64,000 nt of DNA from an uncultured Pseudocitrobacter sp. (GCA_913778145.1 CAJYVI010000129.1:1-64000), one strand, 5' to 3'. Counted from the stretch's first letter, positions 52,888 to 63,315 are shown. Translations and numbers: made by a program. Notes: generated by a model not told the origin, from the letters alone.

Positions 52888-53235
52888 ATGAAAATTTCCC
52901 GCCTCGGAGAAGCCCCTGACTACCGTTTCTCGCTGGCGAATGAACGCACTTTTCTGGCATGGATTCGTACATCGCTGGGCTTTCTGGCGGCTGGCGTCGG
53001 CCTCGATCAGCTGGCGCCAGACTTCGCTACACCTATCATCCGTGAGCTGCTGGCTTTGCTGTTATGTCTGTTTGCTGGTGGTCTGGCGATTTATGGCTAC
53101 CTGCGCTGGTTGCGTAACGAAAAAGCGATGCGGCTGAAAGAAGACCTGCATTACACCCGCAGCCTGTTAATCATTAGCATCATTTTACTCATTGTCGCCG
53201 TCATTGTGATGGGGCTGGTTCTGTATGCCGGCTAA
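52888..53235 (+). CDS. yidH: DUF202 inner membrane protein YidH
   Basis: A 115-residue protein with three membrane helices. The DUF202 signature is LANERTFLAWIRTSLGFLAAG at its N-terminus (the first part is DYRFS). It overlaps yidG by 11 bases. Function unknown; the position between sulfatase and maturase is conserved in enterics. Confidence 0.9.
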   Translation: MKISRLGEAPDYRFSLANERTFLAWIRTSLGFLAAGVGLDQLAPDFATPIIRELLALLLCLFAGGLAIYGYLRWLRNEKAMRLKEDLHYTRSLLIISIILLIVAVIVMGLVLYAG

Positions 53236-53587
53236 CCGAAAAGCACGCCGGGAAAGTGACCCCGGCCTGCAGCCTGAACGTACCTCGCTCGCCTGGTTTC
53301 GCACCCTTTTAGGCTATGCGGCGCTGATGATGCTGGCGATTAAACACAATTGGCATCAGGCAGGGAGTTTGTTCTGGATCTCACTTGGAATACTGGCATT
53401 AGCGGCAGTCGTGCTTTGGCGATATACTCGGAACCGCATTTTAATGGACGTTACGCAAAATGATTTTGCGCAACCCCGCGTGGTGCGCGATAAGTTTTTT
53501 ATCGCGCTTGCGGTTCTCTCCCTGGCGTTGCTGTTTGCGGTAACGCATCTACGTCAGGTGGGGTTATTGATAAAGGATTATCTATGA
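53225..53587 (+). CDS. yidG: DUF202 inner membrane protein YidG
   Basis: A 120-residue protein with three membrane helices, a diverged paralogue of YidH (PERTSLAWFRTLLGYAALM). It overlaps yidH at its start and yidF at its end (ATGA), so the three are one translational unit. Confidence 0.9.
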   Translation: MPANRKARRESDPGLQPERTSLAWFRTLLGYAALMMLAIKHNWHQAGSLFWISLGILALAAVVLWRYTRNRILMDVTQNDFAQPRVVRDKFFIALAVLSLALLFAVTHLRQVGLLIKDYL

Positions 53588-54702
53588 CAGGCTGCCAGGT
53601 CATGGTCAAACCGGCCAGTTCTCGCTGTAATCTGCGCTGCAGATACTGCTTCTATATCGAAAAACCACAACAGAACGTAATGGATGACGACACGCTTGAG
53701 GCGTTTATTCGTCAACATATCGATGCGCAGCCGGGCGATGAGGTGCTGTTTGCCTGGCAGGGTGGCGAACCTACGCTCTGCGGGCTTGATTACTTCAAAC
53801 GTGTTGCGGCGCTTCAGCAGCGCTACGCCAATGGCAAACGCATTGCTAATGCCTTCCAGACCAACGGTATTCTGCTTAACGATGCGTGGTGCCAGTTTTT
53901 CCGCGAACATAACTGGCTGGTGGGCATCTCAATCGATGGCCCTGCGCCCCTGCATGATGCATTCCGCGTGAGCAATAGCGGCAAGCCTACCCATCATAAA
54001 GTTGTCGATGCTATCCATCTTTTGACCGCACATCGCGTCGAGTTCAACCTGCTGGTGGTCGTCAACAGCCTTAACAGCCAGCATCCGCAGGCGCTATATC
54101 GCTACTTACGTAAACTCGGTACACCGTTTATCCAGTTCATCCCTCTGGTTGAGCAGGATGAAAGCGGTAATTTAACGACAGAATCGCTGACCGGGCAGCG
54201 TTGGGGCGAGTTTTTGACGCGCGTCTTTTCCGTCTGGGTAAGAGAAGATATTGGGCGCGTTTACGTACAACTCTTTGATTCTACGCTGGGTGTCTGGTGT
54301 GGCTATCCTTCCCAGATGTGCGCGCAAAGTGAGCGCTGTGGTCACGCCTTTGCGCTGGAGTCTAATGGCGATCTTTATCAGTGCGATCACTATGTCTATC
54401 CGGCGTATCGGCTGGGCAATATTCATCAGCAACCGCTGAATGTGCTTAACGCACAGCCAGAGGTCGCGGCTTTTGGCGCTAACAAACAGCGTGCGCTTAC
54501 GGAGGCTTGCCGACAATGCCCGGTGCTGCGCCTGTGTCAGGGCGATTGCCCAAAACATCGTCTGAATGCAGGGAAAAGCGCGTTATGTGAAGGGTATCGC
54601 CATTTCTTCACGGACACCGCGCCACATATGAAAATTATGCGCGATCTACTGAAGCACCACCGCTCGCCCGTTGAGCTGATGGTGATGCTTCAACAAAGCT
54701 AA
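53584..54702 (+). CDS. yidF: Radical SAM anaerobic sulfatase-maturating enzyme YidF
   Basis: Converts the active-site Cys or Ser of sulfatases to formylglycine without oxygen. It is 372 residues. The radical SAM cluster motif CNLRCRYC (Cys15, 19, 22) is followed by QGGEPTLCG and QTNG. A C-terminal SPASM region with many Cys (CAQSERC, CDHYVYP, CRQCPVLRLCQGDC) binds the extra 4Fe-4S clusters. From memory, the K-12 annotation is only about 165 residues, so this is the complete form. The natural client is YidJ, three genes upstream. Confidence 0.9.
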   Translation: MTGCQVMVKPASSRCNLRCRYCFYIEKPQQNVMDDDTLEAFIRQHIDAQPGDEVLFAWQGGEPTLCGLDYFKRVAALQQRYANGKRIANAFQTNGILLNDAWCQFFREHNWLVGISIDGPAPLHDAFRVSNSGKPTHHKVVDAIHLLTAHRVEFNLLVVVNSLNSQHPQALYRYLRKLGTPFIQFIPLVEQDESGNLTTESLTGQRWGEFLTRVFSVWVREDIGRVYVQLFDSTLGVWCGYPSQMCAQSERCGHAFALESNGDLYQCDHYVYPAYRLGNIHQQPLNVLNAQPEVAAFGANKQRALTEACRQCPVLRLCQGDCPKHRLNAGKSALCEGYRHFFTDTAPHMKIMRDLLKHHRSPVELMVMLQQS

Positions 54703-54705
54703 GAG

Positions 54706-56028
54706 TTAACGCCCTTTCGCCAGATACTGCGCCATCTCTTCTTCCGGCACCATGCCGCCACCCGTCGCCCACACTAAATGGGTGGCGTGGTTAAGCTGTT
54801 CGGCGCTGAAACCGTGCATTTGCTGATACGCGCTAGATGCGCAGACGCGCTGCGGCCCGGCCATACCCGCCAGTGCTGAAGGCTCCAGGCGAATATTTTC
54901 TTCCTGCGCCAGCCAGCCCAGCATGTCGTACATCGTTTGATCGTCGAGCGTATAAAGCCCGTCGAGCAGGCGCTCCATCGCGCGGCCTACAAAGCCGGAT
55001 GCGCGACCTACCGCCAGCCCGTCAGCCGCCGTCAGGTTATCAATGCCGATATCCTGAACGGAAAGCGCATCGTGCAAGCCGGTGTATACGCCCAGCAGCA
55101 TGCACGGCGAGTGAGTTGGTTCAGCAAAGAAGCAGTGAACGTTATCGCCAAAAGCCAGCTTCAGGCCAAACGCCACGCCGCCAGGGCCGCCGCCCACGCC
55201 GCACGGCAGATAAACAAACAGCGGATGATCGGCGTCGACCACGCGCCCCTGCTGGGCAAACTGCGCTTTCAGACGCTGCCCGGCGACGGCATAGCCGAGG
55301 AACAGCGTGCGGGAGTTTTCATCGTCGATAAAGAAGCAGTTCGGGTCGGACTCCGCCGCTTTGCGCCCCTGTTCGACCGCCACGCCGTAATCTTCTTCAT
55401 ACTCGACGACCGTCACGCCGTGGCTGCGCAGCTTCGCTTTTTTCCAGGCGCGGGCGTCAGCGGACATATGCACGGTAACCTTAAAACCGATGCAGGCGCT
55501 CATAATGCCGATCGACAAGCCCAGGTTCCCGGTTGAGCCCACCGCGATGCTGTACTGGCTGAAGAACTGTTTAAATTCAGGGGAAAGCAGCACGCTGTAG
55601 TCATCTTCGGTGCTCAGCAGGCCCGCTTCCAGCGCCAGTTTCTCTGCGTGGGTCAGTACTTCATAAATGCCGCCACGGGCTTTAATCGAGCCTGAAATCG
55701 GCAGATGGCTGTCTTTCTTAAGCAGGATTTCGCCGCTAATTTTCCGGGCGAACTGCTTTTCGAGCCGCTGCTGCATGGCGGGAATCGCCACCACGTCAGA
55801 TTCAATAATCCCCCCGGTGGCGGCGGTTTCCGGAAACGCTTTTGCCAGATACGGTGCGAAACGCGTCAGACGGTTGTGTGCGGCCTTAACGTCTTGTTCC
55901 GTCAGGCCAACATAGGGTAAACCTTCCGCAAAAGAAGTGGTGCCGGGGTTAAACCAGGTGGTCTCTTTGAGCGCGACCAGGTCGTCCACTAAAGGATATT
56001 GAGCGATGAGTTTTTGAATGTTTTCCAT
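54706..56028 (-). CDS. dsdA: D-serine ammonia-lyase
   Basis: PLP enzyme that degrades toxic D-serine to pyruvate and ammonia. It is 440 residues. The PLP Lys lies in [15 protein letters not shown], and the Gly-rich phosphate loop in [16 protein letters not shown] chose ATG 56028 ([12 protein letters not shown]), the E. coli-like start. It is cotranscribed behind dsdX, 17 bases downstream of it. Confidence 0.96.
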   Translation of the reverse strand: MENIQKLIAQYPLVDDLVALKETTWFNPGTTSFAEGLPYVGLTEQDVKAAHNRLTRFAPYLAKAFPETAATGGIIESDVVAIPAMQQRLEKQFARKISGEILLKKDSHLPISGSIKARGGIYEVLTHAEKLALEAGLLSTEDDYSVLLSPEFKQFFSQYSIAVGSTGNLGLSIGIMSACIGFKVTVHMSADARAWKKAKLRSHGVTVVEYEEDYGVAVEQGRKAAESDPNCFFIDDENSRTLFLGYAVAGQRLKAQFAQQGRVVDADHPLFVYLPCGVGGGPGGVAFGLKLAFGDNVHCFFAEPTHSPCMLLGVYTGLHDALSVQDIGIDNLTAADGLAVGRASGFVGRAMERLLDGLYTLDDQTMYDMLGWLAQEENIRLEPSALAGMAGPQRVCASSAYQQMHGFSAEQLNHATHLVWATGGGMVPEEEMAQYLAKGR

Positions 56029-56045
56029 AGTACGTCTCTTTGCGC

Positions 56046-57383
56046 TTAGATGATAAAGGAAAGCAGGAATGTGCATGCCAGTGCAACGACGGAGGCAATA
56101 AATGTCGCCGTTGTATAGTATTTGAACGTTTCGTTAAGGGTTGCACCGCAATACTGTTTCACCAGCCAGAAAAGGGAATCGGTGACGATCGTGCAGCCAA
56201 TTGCGCCGGAACCGATGGCAATGGCGATGATCTCCGGGCTTACGTTCGGGTACAACGGCAGCATCGGGGCGACAATCGCCGTTGCGCCCATCATCGCTAC
56301 CGTGGCGGAACCAACCGCTGCGTGCAGAATCAACGCCACCAGCCACGCCAGCAGAATCGGGTGCATATGCATGTTGGAGAGGATCAGCGCCAGCGTATCG
56401 GCCAGGCCGCTGCTTTTCAGGATTGCGTTGAACGCACCGCCCGCGCCGATAATCAGCAGAATGTTGGCGATGGAACCAAAACCGTTCTCCGTATGGGTCA
56501 GCAGGGTGCTCATGCCAATGTGCTGACGCAGGCCAAGGATGTAATAGGCCACGAACACGGCGATAAACATGGCGGTAATCGGGTTGCCAATAAATTCCAG
56601 CAGCGTGTAAAGCGTGCTGCCTTTCGCCATATTCAGCTCGGCGAGAGTTTTCACCAGCATCAGGCCAATCGGTAGCAGAACGGTAAACAGTGTGGCACTA
56701 AGCGATGGCAGCGTTTTTTCATCGCGCACTTCAAGGTCTGAAAACTCGGCAGGCACAGCCTTAAACGGCAGACGGTTACCGAGAAACTTCAGGTACAGCG
56801 GGCCGCCGATAAGCGAAGCCATCAACCCAACCAGCAGGCCGTAAACAATAACCGAACCTAAATCCGCGCCCAGTTTATTCGCCACAAACAGCGCAGCCGG
56901 GTGCGGCGGCACAACGCAGTGAACGGCCATCAATGCGGTACACAGCGGAATCGCCAGCTTTAACAGCGACGTATTGGTTTTTTTGGCGATGGAAAACGCC
57001 AGTGGGATCAGCAGCACGACGCCCACTTCCACGAACAGCGTAATCCCGCAAATCAGCCCCACCAGTACCATAATGACGTCAGCAGAGAGCCAGCGGCAGC
57101 GCTGAAGCGTCAGCCCAATGCGTTCTGCCGCACCGGAGACTTCCATCATTTTGCCCAGAATGGTGCCCAGGCCGATAACAGCGGCCAGGAAGCCCAGCGT
57201 GCCGCCAATCCCGCTTTCCACGGCATTTACCATATCCAGCGGGCCCATGCCCATCATCGCGCCCACGAAGAAGCTGGCTAACAGCAGCGCCAGAAACGGG
57301 TGGAATTTAAACTTCACGATGGTCAAAACGATCAACACGATGCTTATCAGCAGCGTGCTCACAACCCATATTTGAGAGTGCAT
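56046..57383 (-). CDS. dsdX: D-serine permease DsdX (GntP family)
   Basis: A 445-residue inner membrane transporter with about 12-14 helices. It belongs to the gluconate:H+ symporter family and is assigned DsdX by length and by its place between dsdC and dsdA. Typical segments are [19 protein letters not shown] and [19 protein letters not shown]. Confidence 0.92.
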   Translation of the reverse strand: MHSQIWVVSTLLISIVLIVLTIVKFKFHPFLALLLASFFVGAMMGMGPLDMVNAVESGIGGTLGFLAAVIGLGTILGKMMEVSGAAERIGLTLQRCRWLSADVIMVLVGLICGITLFVEVGVVLLIPLAFSIAKKTNTSLLKLAIPLCTALMAVHCVVPPHPAALFVANKLGADLGSVIVYGLLVGLMASLIGGPLYLKFLGNRLPFKAVPAEFSDLEVRDEKTLPSLSATLFTVLLPIGLMLVKTLAELNMAKGSTLYTLLEFIGNPITAMFIAVFVAYYILGLRQHIGMSTLLTHTENGFGSIANILLIIGAGGAFNAILKSSGLADTLALILSNMHMHPILLAWLVALILHAAVGSATVAMMGATAIVAPMLPLYPNVSPEIIAIAIGSGAIGCTIVTDSLFWLVKQYCGATLNETFKYYTTATFIASVVALACTFLLSFII

Positions 57384-57477
57384 ATCTCACCTTGCCCTGT
57401 GATTAACCTGCCCCTATTGGACAGAAAATGGGCATGGCCTGACAAACGATGTATTTGACCTTTCACATGAGCCAGAT

Positions 57478-57497
57478 TGAATCAAGATGGTGATTCA
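57478..57497. promoter_or_regulatory. Probable DsdC operator
   Basis: TGAATC and GATTCA form an inverted repeat with an 8-base spacer in the gap between dsdC and dsdX. A further GATTCA occurs near 57537. Assignment to DsdC is by position. Confidence 0.5.
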
Positions 57498-57611
57498 TGT
57501 CGAATAATGAGGGTAAATTGCGATATGGTTCACTTTGATTCATCCTTGCGCTGATTTTTGCAGCCTGTTTTTTTACACTGCTAAGCAATATTTGGGTTTG
57601 ATGAGGTGGTT

Positions 57612-58550
57612 ATGGATCCCTTGCGCGATGTGCGAAACCGGCTGCTGAACGGCTGGCAGTTATCGAAGCTCTACACTTTTGAGGTGGCGGCGAGGCATCA
57701 GTCTTTTGCGCTGGCGGCAGATGAGCTGTCGCTGAGCCCCAGCGCTGTCAGCCACCGTATTAATCAACTGGAAGAGGAGCTGGGCATCCAGCTGTTTGTC
57801 CGCTCGCACCGCAAAGTGGAGCTAACACACGAAGGAAAGCGGGTGTTCTGGGCCCTGAAATCGTCACTGGATACCCTCAACCAGGAGATTCTGGATATCA
57901 AAAACCAGGAGCTCTCCGGCACGCTCACGGTTTATTCGCGTCCGTCCATCGCCCAGTGCTGGCTGGTACCCGCGTTGGGCGATTTTACTCGCCGCTATCC
58001 AGCCATTTCGCTAACCATGCTGACCGGAAATGACAACGTCAATTTACAGCGGGCGGGCATCGACCTGGCTATTTACTTTGACGATGCGCCATCGACGCAG
58101 CTTACGCATCATTTTTTGATGGATGAAGAAATTCTGCCGGTGTGCAGCCCCGACTATGCGCGGCGTTTTGATCTGTATGGACGGCTGGTGAATCTGCCGC
58201 ACTGTACATTGCTGCATGACAGGCAGGCGTGGAGCAACGACTCGGGCACCGATGAATGGCACAGCTGGGCGCAACATTTTGCGGTGAATTTGCCGACATC
58301 CTCGGGCATTGGTTTCGATCGTTCGGATTTAGCGGTGATTGCCGCAATGAATCATATTGGTGTGGCGATGGGGCGGAAACGGCTGGTGCAAAAACGCCTC
58401 GATAGCGGGGAGCTGGTGGCTCCCTTCGGCGACATGGCGCTGAAATGTCATCAGCACTATTACATCACCACGCTGCCTGGCCGTCAGTGGCCGAAAATCG
58501 AGGCGTTTATTGGATGGTTGCAGGAGCAGGCTGGCTACACCGGCTGCTGA
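57612..58550 (+). CDS. dsdC: LysR-family activator DsdC
   Basis: D-serine-responsive activator of dsdXA. It is 312 residues from ATG 57612 (MDPLRDVRNRLLNGW), matching the E. coli start. The winged helix-turn-helix contains SFALAADELSLSPSAVSHRI. Its last 16 bases overlap the convergent emrD. Confidence 0.94.
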   Translation: MDPLRDVRNRLLNGWQLSKLYTFEVAARHQSFALAADELSLSPSAVSHRINQLEEELGIQLFVRSHRKVELTHEGKRVFWALKSSLDTLNQEILDIKNQELSGTLTVYSRPSIAQCWLVPALGDFTRRYPAISLTMLTGNDNVNLQRAGIDLAIYFDDAPSTQLTHHFLMDEEILPVCSPDYARRFDLYGRLVNLPHCTLLHDRQAWSNDSGTDEWHSWAQHFAVNLPTSSGIGFDRSDLAVIAAMNHIGVAMGRKRLVQKRLDSGELVAPFGDMALKCHQHYYITTLPGRQWPKIEAFIGWLQEQAGYTGC

Positions 58551-59719
58551 TGCTGATGAAAACGCGAAGCCAGCGGTAACCAGCACAGGAAAATCAGCAG
58601 GCCCATCAGCGTCATCAGCAGGCCGAGGCTGGCCTGACCGGTTTGCGGCATCATGGCTGAAAGCCATGCCAGCACGCCAGAACCGATATTTTGCAAGCCG
58701 CCGACCAGCGCGCCCGCGGTACCTGCGAGGAACGGGAAGGGTTCCATCGCACCACTGGTCGCCAGCGGGAAAAGCATACCCGCGCCGAAGAAGAACAGGG
58801 CGGCGGGCACCAGTAGCGTCCAGACGGTCATCACGCCGAACAGACCCGGTATCCACATCATCAGCCCGGCGACCAGGCAACTCATCACCGACTGCCACAT
58901 CAGCGTAGAGAAACGTTTATTCGGACGCCCGGCGAACCATGCGCCAAAGAATGCCGCCGGGATCGGCAGAATAAACAAAATGCTCACCACCATACTGTTC
59001 AGGCCAAGCACCGCGCCCATCAGTACGCCAGAGCAGGCTTCAAACACCGCAATGCCTGCGAGGCCGCCAATCAGCATCAGCAGATAGCAGTTGAATGCGC
59101 TGCTGCCAAATAGCGTTTTATAGTTGCTGATAAGCCGCGTTTTCGGCGCACCAGTCGGGCGCGTTTCTGGCATCCAGCGCGCCATGCTGAAGGTGACAAT
59201 CACGCACAGTGTGAGCAGGAAGCCGTAGCACGCACGCCAGTTCCAGGCAGTATCCAGCAGCCCGCCAATCAGTGGTGCGAGCAGTGGGCTTACCAGAATC
59301 CCCATATTCAACAGGCTGTTAGCGTGGCGAAGCTGGCTGCCCTCGTACAGGTCACGCGGCAGGGTGCGCGCCATCACGCCGCCCACGCCGGTCCCCATTC
59401 CCTGTAACGCGCTGGCGACAATCAGCACCGTCAGGTCGCTGGTGGAAATAGCGATAACCGTCGCCAGCATAAAAATCGACATCCCGACGAGGATCACCGG
59501 GCGACGCCCGACGCGGTCAGAAAGCGGGCCATAGAAAAGTTGCGAAACGCCATAGGTCAGCAGATAGGCTGCCATGACGCTCTGCACCGCGCCCTCGCGA
59601 ACGTTGAGATCGCGTGCCATATCAGCAATTGCAGGGATATATATGGTTTGCGCCATCTGTCCGACAGCAACCAGCAACACCAGCATCAATAAGATAGTGA
59701 CGTTTCTTTGGCTTTTCAT
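58535..59719 (-). CDS. emrD: MFS multidrug efflux transporter EmrD
   Basis: Proton-driven exporter of amphipathic drugs. It is 394 residues with 12 predicted helices. MFS motif A is GPLSDRVGRRPVILVG, and the motif C region PLLAPLIGGLLDTAWNWR is near helix 5. It is divergent from ivbL-ilvBN. Confidence 0.94.
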   Translation of the reverse strand: MKSQRNVTILLMLVLLVAVGQMAQTIYIPAIADMARDLNVREGAVQSVMAAYLLTYGVSQLFYGPLSDRVGRRPVILVGMSIFMLATVIAISTSDLTVLIVASALQGMGTGVGGVMARTLPRDLYEGSQLRHANSLLNMGILVSPLLAPLIGGLLDTAWNWRACYGFLLTLCVIVTFSMARWMPETRPTGAPKTRLISNYKTLFGSSAFNCYLLMLIGGLAGIAVFEACSGVLMGAVLGLNSMVVSILFILPIPAAFFGAWFAGRPNKRFSTLMWQSVMSCLVAGLMMWIPGLFGVMTVWTLLVPAALFFFGAGMLFPLATSGAMEPFPFLAGTAGALVGGLQNIGSGVLAWLSAMMPQTGQASLGLLMTLMGLLIFLCWLPLASRFHQHQQPV

Positions 59720-60012
59720 TTCTCTGATATTTTATAAAAAAGGAAGATGTAAGAATAAGCTGCTGCTTATTACCCTAAATGCGGGTGGAATCTACCATAT
59801 CAAGATGACAATTTAACCATTGGATATGTGAATGATTTGTAGCAACCAGGCAGGTTTTATAGACGCCTACGGCAACTAATCTTGCCAGTCTTAGTGTGGC
59901 GCTGGAGTGTGATCGCGCAAACATTTTTGCGCAGATGAATTTTTTTCCGTTGCCAGCATTCACAACCTGTGTTTGTATGAATTCAATTGATGAATTGATA
60001 AACAGGTCCCTA
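59720..60012. promoter_or_regulatory. emrD-ivbL divergent promoter region
   Basis: About 290 bases with no supported gene. It should hold the emrD promoter and, near the ivbL start, the ilvBN promoter; in E. coli the latter is CRP-dependent, but I could not place a clear CRP site. Confidence 0.4.
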
Positions 60013-60111
60013 ATGACTCCTACCATGATGACGTCGACCCTACTAAAAACCGCGCTACCAGCCGCGGTGGTCGTCGTGCGTGTGGTGGTGGTCGTCGGCA
60101 ATGCGCCGTAG
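60013..60111 (+). CDS. ivbL: ilvB operon leader peptide
   Basis: A 32-residue attenuation peptide rich in the regulating amino acids: four Leu and a Val-rich run (AAVVVVRVVVVVGNAP). Ribosome stalling at the Val/Leu codons during starvation would prevent formation of the terminator at 60136-60168 and allow ilvBN transcription. Confidence 0.93.
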   Translation: MTPTMMTSTLLKTALPAAVVVVRVVVVVGNAP

Positions 60112-60135
60112 GGTCCGGAACAACACACGATTCCA

Positions 60136-60168
60136 AAACCCCGCCGGCGCAAACCGGGCGGGGTTTTT
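60136..60168 (+). terminator. ilvBN attenuator terminator
   Basis: An AAACCCCGCC arm pairs with GGCGGGGTTT and is followed by T. It lies between ivbL and ilvB. Confidence 0.88.
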
Positions 60169-60219
60169 CGTTTAAGGACCCCTCCCCGGAAAGTCGGCTC
60201 AGAATAAAAGGACTGGAGC

Positions 60220-61908
60220 ATGGCAAGTTCGGGCACAACATCACAGACCAGACGCTTTACTGGCGCAGAACTGATCGTACATCTGCTGGAACGTCAGGGG
60301 ATCACCATGGTCACCGGCATTCCCGGCGGCACCGTGTTACCCCTGTACGATGCATTAAGCCAAAGCAAAAAAATTCGCCATATTCTGGCGCGTCACGAAC
60401 AAGGTGCGGGGTTTATCGCGCAGGGCATGGCGCGTACGGCGGGGAAACCGGCGGTGTGTATGGCCTGTAGCGGCCCCGGCGCCACCAACCTGGTGACCGC
60501 TATCGCCGATGCGCGTCTCGACTCGATTCCGTTAGTTTGCATCACCGGCCAGGTGGCCTCCTCGTTAATCGGCACCGACGCGTTCCAGGAAGTCGATACC
60601 TACGGCATCTCTATCCCCATCACCAAACACAACTATTTAGTCCGCGACATTAAGGAATTACCGCAGGTTATCGCCGATGCTTTCCGCATTGCGCAGTCTG
60701 GCCGTCCGGGCCCGGTGTGGATAGACATTCCTAAGGATGTGCAAACCGCTGAAATCGAACTGAGTGAACTGCCGCAACCCGGCGACCGTGCGCCAACGCC
60801 AGAATTCAGCGCCGAGAGCGTGCGCGAAGCTGCGGCGATGATCAACGCCGCGCAGCGCCCGGTGCTGTATTTGGGGGGCGGCGTGATTAACGCGCCTGAA
60901 CGCGTGCGCGAGCTGGCCGAGAAAGCGAATTTGCCGACCACCATGACCCTGATGGCGTTAGGTATGCTGCCCAAAGCGCATCCGCTGTCGTTAGGCATGC
61001 TGGGGATGCACGGCGCGCGCAGCACCAACTTTATTCTGCAACAGTCTGATTTACTGGTTGTTTTAGGCGCACGTTTTGATGACCGGGCGACGGGTAAAGT
61101 GGCCGAGTTCTGCCCGAACGCGAAGATCATTCACGTCGATATCGATCGCGCCGAGCTGGGGAAAATCAAGCAGGCGCACGTGGCGATTCAGGCCGATGTT
61201 GACGATGTTCTGGCACAGCTGTTACCGCAGATTGACGCGCAGCCGCGTAACGCATGGCGCGAAAAAGTCGCTGAGCTGCAACAGGAATTCCCGTGTGCGA
61301 TCCCGCAGGAAACAGACCCATTAAGCCATTATGGTCTGATCAACGCTGTTGCCGCCTGCGTGGATGACGACGCGATTATTGCCACCGACGTGGGTCAACA
61401 CCAGATGTGGACAGCCCAGGCGTACCCGCTCAATCGTCCACGCCAGTGGCTGACTTCCGGCGGCCTTGGCACAATGGGCTTCGGCTTGCCTGCGGCGGTT
61501 GGCGCAGCGCTGGCAAACCCGGATCGCAAAGTGTTGTGCTTCTCGGGCGATGGCAGCCTGATGATGAATATTCAGGAGATGGCGACGGCGGCGGAAAATC
61601 AGCTGGATGTGAAAATCATCCTGATGAATAACGAAGCGCTGGGCCTGGTGCATCAACAACAGAGTCTGTTCTACAAGCAGGGCGTGTTCGCGGCGACCTA
61701 TCCGGGCATGATCAACTTTATGCAAATTGCCGCCGGTTTCGGCCTGGCGACCTGCGACTTAAACAGCGAAACCGACCCGCAGGGCGCGCTGCAGGCTATT
61801 ATCAATCGACCTGGCCCGGCGCTGATCCACGTGCGTATCGACCCGCAGGAAAAAGTGTATCCGATGGTACCGCCAGGCGCGGCCAATACTGAAATGGTGG
61901 GGGAATAA
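60220..61908 (+). CDS. ilvB: Acetolactate synthase I, catalytic subunit
   Basis: ThDP-dependent enzyme that joins two pyruvates, or pyruvate and 2-ketobutyrate, in branched-chain amino acid synthesis. It is 562 residues. The catalytic Glu is in ARHEQGAGF, and the ThDP motif starts GDGSLMMNIQEM and ends NN. It is cotranscribed with ilvN, three bases downstream. Confidence 0.98.
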   Translation: MASSGTTSQTRRFTGAELIVHLLERQGITMVTGIPGGTVLPLYDALSQSKKIRHILARHEQGAGFIAQGMARTAGKPAVCMACSGPGATNLVTAIADARLDSIPLVCITGQVASSLIGTDAFQEVDTYGISIPITKHNYLVRDIKELPQVIADAFRIAQSGRPGPVWIDIPKDVQTAEIELSELPQPGDRAPTPEFSAESVREAAAMINAAQRPVLYLGGGVINAPERVRELAEKANLPTTMTLMALGMLPKAHPLSLGMLGMHGARSTNFILQQSDLLVVLGARFDDRATGKVAEFCPNAKIIHVDIDRAELGKIKQAHVAIQADVDDVLAQLLPQIDAQPRNAWREKVAELQQEFPCAIPQETDPLSHYGLINAVAACVDDDAIIATDVGQHQMWTAQAYPLNRPRQWLTSGGLGTMGFGLPAAVGAALANPDRKVLCFSGDGSLMMNIQEMATAAENQLDVKIILMNNEALGLVHQQQSLFYKQGVFAATYPGMINFMQIAAGFGLATCDLNSETDPQGALQAIINRPGPALIHVRIDPQEKVYPMVPPGAANTEMVGE

Positions 61909-61911
61909 ACC

Positions 61912-62202
61912 ATGCAAAACACAGCACACGATAACGTCATTCTCGAACTCACCGTTCGCAACCACCCCGGCGTCATGACCCACGTCTGTGGCCTGTTTGC
62001 CCGCCGTGCGTTTAACGTTGAAGGTATCCTTTGCCTACCGATTCAGGACAGCGATCAAAGCCATATCTGGCTACTGGTTAACGATGACCAGCGGCTGGAG
62101 CAGATGATGAGTCAGATAGACAAGCTGGAAGACGTGGTGAAAGTGCAGCGCAACCAGTCTGACCCAACGATGTTTAATAAGATTGCGGTGTTTTTTCAGT
62201 AA
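61912..62202 (+). CDS. ilvN: Acetolactate synthase I, regulatory subunit
   Basis: Small subunit that gives valine feedback inhibition. It is 96 residues with one ACT domain ([20 protein letters not shown] near the N-terminus). It is convergent with deoQ, one base apart. Confidence 0.97.
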   Translation: MQNTAHDNVILELTVRNHPGVMTHVCGLFARRAFNVEGILCLPIQDSDQSHIWLLVNDDQRLEQMMSQIDKLEDVVKVQRNQSDPTMFNKIAVFFQ

Positions 62203-62203
62203 G

Positions 62204-62989
62204 TTATTCGTCTTCCGAATCTGGCGTGATGACTTTCACCGAACCGTTCCGGCAGTGCGTAACATAATCTGCCGGTAACGGGCGATCGCTTATCAGTATA
62301 TCGAAAGCGGATAAAGGAGAGAGGCTGGCAGGCGCAACTTCATCAAAAAGGGCGTGGCGGGCCAGCAGAATTTTTCGTTGTCCCCGCTCCATGGCTTTAC
62401 GTTTAGTGGCGAGATCGTCGGGGTTAAACCAGCTGACACCAAAATGCTCATGCACGCCGCTTGCTGAGATAAACACTTTACGCGGATTGAGCGCATCCAA
62501 AGGTGAAGGATTATTCGTGTCGTAGAAGGCATCGCTTCGTGCACGATAGGTGCCGCCACAAAGCACCGCCGTGGCGTTGGGTTTTTCGTTCAGCGCCATA
62601 AATACGCGGTGTGAGTAGCAGATGCCGGTGAAGCTAATATCGTCTGGAATCATACTGATCACTAACGGAATTTCTGGCCCATTATCAAAGAAGACCAGAT
62701 CGTTTTCATTCACCATCCCCGCGGCCAGTATGGCAACCGGAAGATCGTCACGATGATGCGCTTTTTTCACTGAAGTTGAGGGGGATGCTGGTGCGGCGGG
62801 CTTGTTCACCATCACGATGTAGCCGCCCAGAAGCGCCAGCGGGAGTGGCTCATCGTCCTGGCTGAGATCCCGGCGAATGGTCATCACTGAAACTTCCAGC
62901 ATTCGCGCCGCGTCTTTCAGATGGATTCGGTCGGTCTTCTTCAGTAACTCCATCAAACGTCGAATGCGTTCTTTTTGCTTCGTTTCCAT
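62204..62989 (-). CDS. deoQ: DeoR-family repressor DeoQ
   Basis: A 261-residue DeoR-type repressor. The N-terminal helix-turn-helix contains LKDAARMLEVSVMTIRRDLS; the sugar-phosphate-binding domain follows. It is clearly related to DeoR. Its place between ilvN and a divergent ribokinase-family gene matches deoQ of the Salmonella deoxyribose operon deoQKPX, where it represses deoK. Confidence 0.85.
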   Translation of the reverse strand: METKQKERIRRLMELLKKTDRIHLKDAARMLEVSVMTIRRDLSQDDEPLPLALLGGYIVMVNKPAAPASPSTSVKKAHHRDDLPVAILAAGMVNENDLVFFDNGPEIPLVISMIPDDISFTGICYSHRVFMALNEKPNATAVLCGGTYRARSDAFYDTNNPSPLDALNPRKVFISASGVHEHFGVSWFNPDDLATKRKAMERGQRKILLARHALFDEVAPASLSPLSAFDILISDRPLPADYVTHCRNGSVKVITPDSEDE

Positions 62990-63016
62990 TCACTCTCTCC
63001 GCAAAGCGTGTTGTAT

Positions 63017-63284
63017 ATGTTCCTTGCGTAACATCTGTGTGCGTTTTGGAACATCAACATAGTTGATTCACTATACGTCTGGTCTCGGTGAAATAAAAGG
63101 GCGAAATGACACGATTTTTGCGATTAACTTACGCTGTTTCAGCAGGTTGTGATGTTTTCCATGGTTTTTTATTGGCAGTAAACAATCTTGTTAGCTTAAT
63201 TAATAATCAATAAAATGATGATGCAATCGCGATCGCAGTCACAAATGGTACAGAAGTAACATGATAATGTTATTTTATTATCAT
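63017..63284. promoter_or_regulatory. deoQ-deoK divergent control region with inverted repeats
   Basis: ATGTTCC (63017-63023) with GGAACAT (63048-63054), and ATGATAAT (63261-63268) with ATTATCAT (63277-63284), are perfect inverted repeats. The first is nearer deoQ and the second about 30 bases before deoK. Which of them DeoQ binds cannot be told from sequence. Confidence 0.5.
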
Positions 63285-63315
63285 TGTTGTGTGATTGTTT
63301 CTGAGAGGTAGTAAA

